Below, in pieces: positions 1-4,681 of a stretch of DNA of 5,458 nucleotides (within the stretch, counting starts at the first letter, position 1; each line of letters opens with the position of its first letter). A program made the translations under genes and the position numbers. This DNA is from Marinagarivorans sp. UBA5870 (GTDB lineage: Bacteria > Pseudomonadota > Gammaproteobacteria > Pseudomonadales > Cellvibrionaceae), in NCBI GenBank assembly GCA_002432555.1, contig DJFO01000349.1, forward strand, positions 3,954 through 9,411, written 5' to 3'. Under the pieces are notes generated by a model. The model did not search any database. It worked only from the letters and a program-made list of their open reading frames with translations, and had not been told where the DNA came from.

Positions 1-442
1 GATGTTCGGCAACCCGGAGACCACTACCGGTGGGAACGCTCTCAAGTTTTATTCCTCCGTGCGCTTGGATATTCGCCGTATCGGATCGGTGAAGGAAGGG
101 GAGGAGGTTATTGGCTCCGAGACTCGCGTCAAAGTGGTTAAAAATAAGGTCGCCCCGCCTTTCAAACAAACCGAATTCCAAATCCTGTACGGTCAGGGTA
201 TTAACCGAATGGGTGAGATCGTGGATTACGGAGTCAAGCTCGGTATGATCGACAAGGCCGGCGCTTGGTACAGTTACCAGGGCGACAAAATCGGCCAGGG
301 TAAGCAGAATGCTATTCAATACTTGCGCGATAATCCCGCGATAGCGCAGGCTCTGGAAGTGCGTATCAAGGAAGAACTGCTGGCCCCTGGTGGCAAAACC
401 GTGACCACGTCGAAATATGTCGAAGAAGATGTAACCGAATAA
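1..442 (+). CDS. recA: RecA recombinase, C-terminal part (5' end outside window)
   Basis: RecA forms an ATP-dependent filament on single-stranded DNA, carries out strand exchange and stimulates LexA self-cleavage in the SOS response. The window holds the last 146 residues; base 1 is the end of an earlier codon, and the first full codon is ATG at 2, an internal Met rather than the start. The visible part opens in the DNA-binding L2 loop ([16 protein letters not shown], near residue 202 of E. coli RecA) and continues with the core motif [12 protein letters not shown], then [15 protein letters not shown] and the small C-terminal domain ([18 protein letters not shown]). It ends in a short acidic tail, EEDVTE, at a TAA stop. 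The acidic tail of RecA is known to restrain filament activity. The Walker A and B motifs and any LexA-controlled promoter lie upstream of the window. Identification is essentially certain from the near-identical family motifs. Confidence 0.98.
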   Translation, partial: MFGNPETTTGGNALKFYSSVRLDIRRIGSVKEGEEVIGSETRVKVVKNKVAPPFKQTEFQILYGQGINRMGEIVDYGVKLGMIDKAGAWYSYQGDKIGQGKQNAIQYLRDNPAIAQALEVRIKEELLAPGGKTVTTSKYVEEDVTE

Positions 443-457
443 GCGTGACCTTGATGG

Positions 458-484
458 GGAGTCGTATTCACGCGACTCCTTTCT
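458..484 (+). terminator. Hairpin with short T-tail between recA and recX
   Basis: A perfect 7-bp stem, GGAGTCG (458-464) with CGACTCC (473-479), encloses an 8-nt loop and is followed by TTTCT (480-484) and a pyrimidine-rich run. This is the shape of a weak Rho-independent terminator. In E. coli a similar leaky terminator between recA and recX keeps recX expression well below recA, and the placement here suggests the same role. The T-tract is short and interrupted, so read-through into recX is expected. Confidence 0.7.
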
Positions 485-504
485 CCCCCTCTTAGGCTGG
501 TGGC

Positions 505-975
505 ATGCCCGGGTTGAGCCTCGAAGAACAGATTTATCGAGCGTCTCTGCGTTTACTCGCCCGCCGTGAGCATTCGCGGCACGAATTGAGTGGCAAACTG
601 CTGGTTCGCTTTCCCTCGGCCAAAACCGCTATCGAAACTCTAATGGCGAGACTAGAGGCTGATGGCTTTCAATCGGACCGGCGGTTCGGCGAGGCCTACG
701 TTCGGGCCCGACTGGCCAGAGGATTTGGCTTGCAACGGCTGAGTCGCGAGTTGCAGGGGCGCGGATTAAGTACCGCGGTGATAACCGAAGTATTGGCGCC
801 CTACACGACTGGCGATTCCTCGCGCGGGCGGATCCGGCGCGCCTGGGAGAAAAAGTTCGCCGAACTGCCGCAGGATATGCGCGAAAAAAATAAACAAATC
901 CGCTTCCTCCGCTACAGAGGGTTCAGTTTGGAGGAGATCGAAGTTTTTTTCAGAGAAAGCACTTCAACGGAATGA
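505..975 (+). CDS. recX: RecX, RecA-filament regulatory protein
   Basis: RecX is a small cytosolic all-helical protein that binds in the groove of the RecA filament, blocks its extension and inhibits its ATPase and co-protease activity. The 156-residue length fits the family. Three tandem three-helix repeats can be followed: a first unit around residues 10-52 (LRLLARREHSRHELSGKL), a second around 54-98 (GFQSDRRFGEAYVRARL, then the G-x-x-x-L-x-x-E-L-x-x-x-G pattern at 74-87), and a third around 108-150 (RRAWEKKF, then QIRFLRYRGFSLEEI). The protein is rich in Arg and Lys, as usual. The ATG at 505 has only a weak Shine-Dalgarno (TTAGG at 492-496), which suits low expression. It lies 62 bp after recA, behind the hairpin, and is probably transcribed by read-through from the SOS-controlled recA promoter. 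Position and repeats make the call firm. Confidence 0.95.
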   Translation: MPGLSLEEQIYRASLRLLARREHSRHELSGKLLVRFPSAKTAIETLMARLEADGFQSDRRFGEAYVRARLARGFGLQRLSRELQGRGLSTAVITEVLAPYTTGDSSRGRIRRAWEKKFAELPQDMREKNKQIRFLRYRGFSLEEIEVFFRESTSTE

Positions 976-979
976 TCCC

Positions 980-994
980 TTCGGGCCCCCCGAA
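980..994 (+). other. Small hairpin after recX, no T-tract
   Basis: TTCGGG (980-985) and CCCGAA (989-994) form a perfect 6-bp stem with a CCC loop, five bases after the recX stop. No T-run follows directly, so it is not a standard terminator. It may protect the 3' end of the recX transcript or separate it from the SDR gene. A seven-T run lies further on (1021-1027), directly before the SDR ribosome binding site. Confidence 0.4.
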
Positions 995-1027
995 ATTGTG
1001 GTAGTTTTGATGCAGGCCCATTTTTTT

Positions 1028-1032
1028 GGAGG
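1028..1032 (+). promoter_or_regulatory. Strong ribosome binding site fixing the SDR start
   Basis: GGAGG lies seven bases before the ATG at 1040. This argues for 1040 rather than the GTG at 998 in the same frame, which would add 14 residues in front of the nucleotide-binding fold. The site follows a run of seven T, an arrangement that often favours ribosomal protein S1 binding. Confidence 0.85.
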
Positions 1033-1039
1033 CAGTCTA

Positions 1040-1705
1040 ATGACCAAGACAATCGTTATTACGGGAGCCAATCGCGGCATAGGCCTCGCTTTTGTTAAAC
1101 AATTCCGGCAGCGAGGCGACCGAGTCATAGGTATCTGCCGTAGCAATTCGTCCGAGTTGGCGGCGACCGGCGCGGACGTCGTTGATGGGGTCGATCTCGC
1201 GGCGCCCGATTGGGCATCCAGGCTGCGGCAGGCATTTTCCGGCACGGCAATTGATGTCTTAATCAACAACGCGGGCATCTTGCGTGATGAACGCCTTGGC
1301 CACATCAACTACGCTACGATTGCGGAACAGTTTCAGGTAAACGCCTTAGGTCCGTTGCAAGTGACGGAGGTTTTGTTGGACCGTCTCCATTCCGGGGCAA
1401 AAATCGCATTGATTACCAGCCGCATGGGATCCATAGCGGACAATACATCCGGCGGCCGCTACGGATATCGAATGTCCAAAGCCGCTTTGAATATGGCAGG
1501 CGTGTCATTGGCGCACGATCTCAAGCCCCGCGGTATTGCCGTTGCTCTTTTGCATCCTGGTTATGTGCAGACCGGCATGGTCAACTTCGGTGGGGACATC
1601 AGCCCTGAGCTGGCCGCCCAGCGACTGATCGCGCGAATCGATGCGTTGAATCTCGACAATACTGGCACTTTTTGGCATTCCAATGGTGAGGTGTTGCCCT
1701 GGTAG
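1040..1705 (+). CDS. Short-chain dehydrogenase/reductase, C-factor (CsgA)-like
   Basis: This is a 221-residue classical-type SDR, a cytosolic NAD(P)(H)-dependent oxidoreductase with a single Rossmann domain. Visible motifs are the dinucleotide-binding TGANRGIG (residues 8-15), NNAG (76-79), the structural Asn in VNA (101), the catalytic Ser in ITSRMGSI (127 or 131), and YRMSK (Tyr143, Lys147). PGYVQTGM (173-180) follows the active site as in the family. Arg12 in the glycine-rich loop and the CRS at the end of the second strand (33-35) hint at NADP(H), but this is not decisive. SRMGSIADN with YRMSKAALN is typical of the short C-factor/sniffer-like subgroup, named for Myxococcus CsgA. The substrate cannot be told from sequence, and CsgA's signalling role must not be carried over. 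The gene lies 64 bp after recX, where E. coli has alaS. The SDR call is firm, the subgroup likely. Confidence 0.93.
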   Translation: MTKTIVITGANRGIGLAFVKQFRQRGDRVIGICRSNSSELAATGADVVDGVDLAAPDWASRLRQAFSGTAIDVLINNAGILRDERLGHINYATIAEQFQVNALGPLQVTEVLLDRLHSGAKIALITSRMGSIADNTSGGRYGYRMSKAALNMAGVSLAHDLKPRGIAVALLHPGYVQTGMVNFGGDISPELAAQRLIARIDALNLDNTGTFWHSNGEVLPW

Positions 1706-1712
1706 ACAGGGC
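1696..1712 (+). other. Stem-loop across the SDR stop codon
   Basis: GCCCTG (1696-1701) and CAGGGC (1707-1712) form a perfect 6-bp stem with the loop GTAGA, which carries the TAG stop. No T-run follows, so an intrinsic terminator is unlikely. It could be a 3'-end stabiliser or chance. Confidence 0.35.
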
Positions 1713-1721
1713 TGCGCTTAA

Positions 1722-1768
1722 CCTCGGCGAGTTCCACAGAAGGGCCTTGGCAAGTTCCGCAGAAAGGC
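1722..1768. repeat. Two-unit imperfect tandem repeat, 23-bp period
   Basis: The stretch 1722-1744 is repeated at 1745-1767, and the next base also matches. Only four of 23 positions differ, and all four are transitions (1725 C/T, 1729 G/A, 1736 A/G, 1742 G/A against the second copy). The shared core is AGTTCC-n-CAGAA. It lies in the spacer between the SDR gene and the unrecognised gene, upstream of the likely start of the latter. No third copy is visible on either side. It could be a pair of protein-binding sites about two helical turns apart, or the remnant of a local duplication. Confidence 0.7.
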
Positions 1769-1854
1769 GGCCAATCTCGTCTAAACTTCAACAAGGGTGC
1801 GCAGAGGCTCCAACCTCCACCCGGCTGACGATGAAGACAGGCGGCTTTCGTTCC

Positions 1855-2433
1855 ATGTTTGAAGATCTTAATAGTATCGACGTAGGCAAGAAGGACCAAA
1901 ACAAGGACCTAATCTGGGACTTAGAGGCCTTCAAGCAGCGCAAACGCGCCCACGAGTTCGTGCTCAACTTCGAAAACAAGCTCTGCGTGTTCTCTGGTTC
2001 GGTGCAGCAACTTTACACCAACTACAACATTTTCATGCCGGCAGAAGAAAATAGTCGCTTGGTGATTTTGCCGAACCCCTATGCGCATCACGACATTTTC
2101 CAAGGCATTCCCGAGTCCGCTGTCAAAGCGACGGGACTCTATATAGTGCCTGGCCAGTCCGGCCAGCTTCTGCTGCGGATTCCTGTCAAAAGCCCAGATA
2201 GCCCCTTCCGCACAGTACCGCTGCAGGTAGGATTTCGGATGATCAATCAGCGGCGGCCGACCAATTTGCCGCTGTTGCCGATTCTGGTGAAGGGCGATTT
2301 GCGTGAGCTCGACGCGCGAACGCCCTGTTTGCACCTGCACGCGATTTCTCTGAGTAATATGCCACGACTGTCTTCATTGGAACTGAACGAAATAAGACGC
2401 ACCATTTTAGACCGATTAAAGCTGCTCAACTGA
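1855..2433 (+). CDS. Unrecognised soluble protein, 192 residues
   Basis: I do not recognise this protein. It is a cytosolic-looking chain with no signal peptide or membrane segment. A charged N-terminal part (residues 1-35, MFEDLNSIDVGKKDQNKDL then LEAFKQRKRAHEF) precedes a middle rich in hydrophobic, beta-prone stretches (40-128, including LYTNYNIFMP, RLVILPNPYAHHDIF, GLYIVPGQSGQLLLRIPV). Then come a proline-rich LPLLPILVKGDLRELDAR (138-155), an HLHAISL patch (160-166) and a C-terminal helix (LELNEIRRTILDRLKLLN). No RxxxR or DxSxxG is present, so it is not an evident PilZ domain. I chose ATG 1855 because AGGCGG (1839-1844) lies ten bases before it; ATG 1831 (200 residues) is possible but has no Shine-Dalgarno. 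The frame stays open upstream to a TTG at 1747 inside the tandem repeat, an unlikely start. The gene converges on the CHI-like/TonB gene with 70 bp between stops. That it is coding is likely; its function is unknown. Confidence 0.72.
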   Translation: MFEDLNSIDVGKKDQNKDLIWDLEAFKQRKRAHEFVLNFENKLCVFSGSVQQLYTNYNIFMPAEENSRLVILPNPYAHHDIFQGIPESAVKATGLYIVPGQSGQLLLRIPVKSPDSPFRTVPLQVGFRMINQRRPTNLPLLPILVKGDLRELDARTPCLHLHAISLSNMPRLSSLELNEIRRTILDRLKLLN

Positions 2434-2503
2434 ATCCGTTCAAACCCGTTCCGCCAACGTCCGGGGCTTGCCGGTGTTTCAATGGCGATCAGGGCAGCCC
2501 GCG

Positions 2504-3661
2504 TCAATCGAGCTTGAATACAACGGGAACCGTGAAGAGAAACTGTTCCCCGGGTATTTCCTCTGGGACGGCCGGATAAGGGCTCGCACTTTTCACCGCT
2601 CGGGTTGCGGCTTTATTGAGGGACTCGTGTTCGGACTTTTCCAGCAGCTGCACGTCTTTGATGCGGCCGTCCCGCTGTACCGTAACCGTGATGCGCACCG
2701 TGCCCTGCTGTCCGCTGCGCAGGGCGGCTCGAGGATATTTCACGAAATTTCCCGTCCACTTGGTCAATTTAGCGATGTAGATTTGTTCGCTGAGGAGATT
2801 TTCGGCAGTGAATGCATAGGCTTCTTTTTCTTCCTCAGCAAAGATCTCCTCATCCCTGAAAAGGGATTCGGCCGTCAACAGCTCTTCTGACGGCGGCTTC
2901 GAAGCTGTTGCGACAGTCGGGGAATCGTCCTTGGGTGACGCAACCGCGGTTGGGGGCTTTGCTGCTACTGCCGCCGACGCTGGATCATCGGCGTCGGATC
3001 TTGCGGCCACCCCACCAGGCGCCGCGGGTTCCTTAGTTGGGCGAGGTGTTTGCAGTGCGGCAGCCACCTCCGCTATACGTTCAGCCGTGGGCTGGGCCCC
3101 ATCAAAACGCCGCGCCAACTCAGCATCCACTTTACCCCCCGCCAATAGGCCTTCCTTAAAGCTGGAGGAGAGGGGCACAGGTCCTACCCAAGTGCGCAAG
3201 AGGAGATCGAAAAAGCGCGCGTCCGGAATGGTGCCCAGGAGTTTACCATCCACCAGCAGTCGGGTAAGGTTCTGCCCAGTGTGCCGCTCAAGGCGCAATA
3301 TGTCGCCGGTGGTCAATTTGAGACGCAGCATATTGCTGAAATCCGCCAGGTGCTGTGCATGCTTTTCCATTTCGGCAGCACCGGCATTGATCGCGATACC
3401 CTCGATCCACATGCGTTGGAAGCGGCGCGCGTAGAGGTTGTCCGTCAGCACGCGGATCTCCATTACTTTATCTTCGTCTGCCGTCAGCAGATCTCGAGCT
3501 ACGGTAGTCGGTGTGCCCGCATAAACAGCGGCGATAAACTGCTCCTTGCCCAACTGGGAGTGCAGCGCCATGCCGTTGATGGTGGGCGCGGCCTGTGCTG
3601 CCATAGTCGCGAACAACAGAAAAAAGCAGCTGAAAGCGACTTGGCGAAGATAGACTGTCAT
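2504..3661 (-). CDS. Secreted chalcone-isomerase-like/TonB C-terminal fusion protein
   Basis: This is a 385-residue exported protein. Residues 1-24 form a signal peptide: Arg6, a hydrophobic core VAFSCFFLLFATM, and cleavage after AQA. Residues 27-176 resemble the bacterial chalcone-isomerase-like domain (NGMALHSQLGKEQFIAAVYAG, LYARRFQRMWIEGIAIN, LVDGKLLGTIPDARFFDLLLRTWVG read in order). Residues 184-262 are an Ala/Pro/Lys-rich linker, followed by an acidic helix (EEIFAEEEKEAYAF). Residues 309-385 are a TonB C-terminal domain (YPRAAL, GTVRITVTVQRDGRIKDVQLLE reading on to SASPYPAVPEEI). Canonical TonB is anchored in the inner membrane and powered by ExbB-ExbD; with a cleavable signal and no anchor, this one should be a free periplasmic protein, so energy coupling is doubtful. 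Proteins with this N-domain often bind ligands rather than isomerise flavonoids. ATG 3661 gives a clean signal peptide; ATG 3694 would add 11 residues (MPIVISRREQP). The gene is divergent from the cyclic-nucleotide-binding gene. Confidence 0.88.
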   Translation of the reverse strand: MTVYLRQVAFSCFFLLFATMAAQAAPTINGMALHSQLGKEQFIAAVYAGTPTTVARDLLTADEDKVMEIRVLTDNLYARRFQRMWIEGIAINAGAAEMEKHAQHLADFSNMLRLKLTTGDILRLERHTGQNLTRLLVDGKLLGTIPDARFFDLLLRTWVGPVPLSSSFKEGLLAGGKVDAELARRFDGAQPTAERIAEVAAALQTPRPTKEPAAPGGVAARSDADDPASAAVAAKPPTAVASPKDDSPTVATASKPPSEELLTAESLFRDEEIFAEEEKEAYAFTAENLLSEQIYIAKLTKWTGNFVKYPRAALRSGQQGTVRITVTVQRDGRIKDVQLLEKSEHESLNKAATRAVKSASPYPAVPEEIPGEQFLFTVPVVFKLD

Positions 3662-3709
3662 TGGTTGCTCTCGTCTAGATATAACAATGGGCATCCGGTC
3701 CGTGGCGGG

Positions 3710-3727
3710 CGAAATTTTCTAATTTCG
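3710..3727. promoter_or_regulatory. Inverted repeat, candidate operator in divergent region
   Basis: CGAAATT (3710-3716) and AATTTCG (3721-3727) are perfect 7-bp arms around TTCT. The right arm covers the position where the -35 element of the TATAAT promoter (3744-3749) should be. The site also lies about 50 bp before the start of the divergent CHI-like/TonB gene. The placement fits an operator for a dimeric regulator controlling one or both genes; which regulator is unknown. It does not look like a CRP site (TGTGA-N6-TCACA). Confidence 0.5.
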
Positions 3728-3749
3728 GCGCCAGAGGTAATACTATAAT
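3721..3749 (+). promoter_or_regulatory. Candidate sigma-70 promoter for the CNB-PilZ cluster
   Basis: A perfect -10 hexamer TATAAT lies at 3744-3749. At 17-bp spacing the -35 position (3721-3726) reads AATTTC, a poor match, so the promoter may need an activator or be weak. No TG extension is present. Transcription would start near 3756 and leave a leader of about 160 bases before the ATG at 3919. On the opposite strand the same bases give TATAGT (3747-3742), so a shared divergent -10 is possible. Confidence 0.5.
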
Positions 3750-3904
3750 TCATTCTTTAACTGTACATGCTAATCGCCGGAGTTCAAGGGATTAGGCTAG
3801 TCTGCCCGCCGCTCACGGTGGTTCAGCCGAAGCCCTTGAGATTCTTAAACGGTTTCAGAGTTCGCCAGTTCGAAGCGAAAGAGCAGGCAGTTTATTTGCT
3901 GCTG

Positions 3905-3917
3905 GAGATCAGATCTC
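3905..3917. repeat. Short inverted repeat between SD and CNB start
   Basis: GAGATC (3905-3910) and GATCTC (3912-3917) flank a single A, and the only Shine-Dalgarno-like bases, GGAG (3904-3907), lie in the left arm. The ATG at 3919 follows almost at once. Bound by protein as DNA, or partly paired as RNA, it would reach into translation initiation. The one-base spacer cannot form a tight RNA hairpin without opening inner pairs. Confidence 0.4.
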
Positions 3918-3918
3918 A

Positions 3919-4575
3919 ATGGATATATATGCTCTGCATCTGTCCTCCCAACGCACGGTGGAAGAACTGCTGAATGGGGTGGCGTTGCTCAAGCAGGTCT
4001 ATCTGCTTGATCGCGGACAGTTTGAGATTTTGCTGCGTTACTCGCAATTGCTGGACGTGAAGCCGGGGGAAGTTGTGATAGAGGCCGGCCAGGTAGATAC
4101 CTGGCTGTATTTCCTCTTAAAGGGTCAGCTGGTAGTTTACGCCGGCGGACGGTCGGTGCGGCGAGTCAATACCATTACACCTGGCGAAGTCTTCGGTGAC
4201 GTTGCCATGTTGATGGACTATCCCCGATCCGCAACGGTCATCACCGATGTCAAAGCGCGGCGGAGTTTGGTCTTGCGCACGGATTTTTCCATTTTCGGCG
4301 AACCTGCGGATCTCGGTTGTATCAATCTTCCTGTGAAATTGTTGTTCTATCGCAGTATGGTTCACAACCTGAGGTGGAAGCTGGAGGTTTATAGAACGCA
4401 ATTTCCCGACTGCAGCTTTACCGAGAGCCATCGCAAGGTGTCGCTGTTTTCCGGCCGGCGTGACACCTTGGAAGAGCTTTTCAGCCTCGATTCCCAGGCG
4501 CGGCGGCTCGCCGAGCTGCTGATTAAATGGAATATCGCTTTCACCAACGAAGATGATCCACCGCCGGGCTCATGA
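3919..4575 (+). CDS. Stand-alone cyclic-nucleotide-binding domain protein
   Basis: This is a 218-residue cytosolic protein with a CRP-like nucleotide-binding beta-roll at about residues 25-128 (LLKQVYLLDRGQFEILLRYS, KPGEVVIEAGQ, YFLLKGQLVVYAGG, ITPGEVFGDVAML, YPRSATV, SLVLRTDF). The phosphate-binding cassette reads FGDVAMLMDYPRSATV (92-107). Arg103 and Ser104 are in the expected places, but the Glu that normally contacts the ribose is Asp94. A helix like the CRP dimerisation helix follows (RSMVHNLRWKLEVYR, 145-159), but no helix-turn-helix; the rest to residue 218 is helical and then Pro-rich. It is therefore a sensor or partner-binding protein, not an evident transcription factor. The ligand (cAMP, cGMP, other or none) is not shown. 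The Shine-Dalgarno GGAG is 11 bases upstream, rather far. No ATG, GTG or TTG exists in frame upstream, although the frame is open from 3796. The PilZ gene begins 106 bp later on the same strand. Confidence 0.88.
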   Translation: MDIYALHLSSQRTVEELLNGVALLKQVYLLDRGQFEILLRYSQLLDVKPGEVVIEAGQVDTWLYFLLKGQLVVYAGGRSVRRVNTITPGEVFGDVAMLMDYPRSATVITDVKARRSLVLRTDFSIFGEPADLGCINLPVKLLFYRSMVHNLRWKLEVYRTQFPDCSFTESHRKVSLFSGRRDTLEELFSLDSQARRLAELLIKWNIAFTNEDDPPPGS

Positions 4576-4632
4576 TTTTCTGCCCGCTATCCGTGTGAGT
4601 GTCTATCCTTAATAGGAGCGTCTCCACCATAA

Positions 4633-4655
4633 GGGACCGGTCCAAGACGGGTCCC
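4633..4655. repeat. GGACC/GGTCC palindromic cluster before the PilZ gene
   Basis: GGACCGGTCC (4634-4643) is a perfect 10-bp palindrome. A further GGTCCC (4650-4655) can pair with GGGACC (4633-4638), so two mutually exclusive stems are possible. No T-run follows, so it is not a terminator after the CNB gene. It ends 26 bases before the PilZ start and could be an operator or mRNA structure. Confidence 0.4.
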
Positions 4656-4681
4656 GATGCTATCCTGTTGCCGAAGGCGGT

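Noticed and set aside
998..1039. GTG start for the SDR, adding 14 residues
   Set aside because: The extension lies before the first strand of the Rossmann fold and has no Shine-Dalgarno, whereas ATG 1040 has GGAGG at seven bases.
1747..1854. TTG start for the unrecognised protein
   Set aside because: The TTG lies inside the tandem repeat, has no ribosome binding site and would add 36 low-complexity residues; ATG 1855 or 1831 is more credible.
1921..2340. Long reading frame on the - strand opposite the unrecognised gene
   Set aside because: It has no recognisable domain and lies antiparallel to a frame with a better start and composition; taken as a shadow, although neither product is in a family I know.
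2434..2503. Terminator between the convergent genes
   Set aside because: Only a 4-bp CCGG/CCGG stem with a poor T-tail (TGTTT) is visible; not enough to call.
2468..3434. Reading frames on + across the CHI-like/TonB gene
   Set aside because: They mirror the Ala/Pro-rich coding of the - strand gene, which has a signal peptide and recognisable domains.
3677..3700. Sigma-70 promoter on - for the CHI-like/TonB gene near a TTATAT-like -10
   Set aside because: No matching -35 is found at 16-18 bp.
3771..3786. LexA box near CTGTACATG
   Set aside because: The second half (ACAG at the right spacing) is missing.
3767..3973. 68-residue frame overlapping the CNB start
   Set aside because: There is no Shine-Dalgarno, its ATG would lie only about 11 bases from the predicted transcript start, and its end runs out of frame through CNB coding sequence.
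4658..4666. Extended -10 (TGCTATCCT) promoter for the PilZ gene
   Set aside because: There is no -35 match, and transcription would begin within about ten bases of the ATG, leaving no room for the ribosome binding site.
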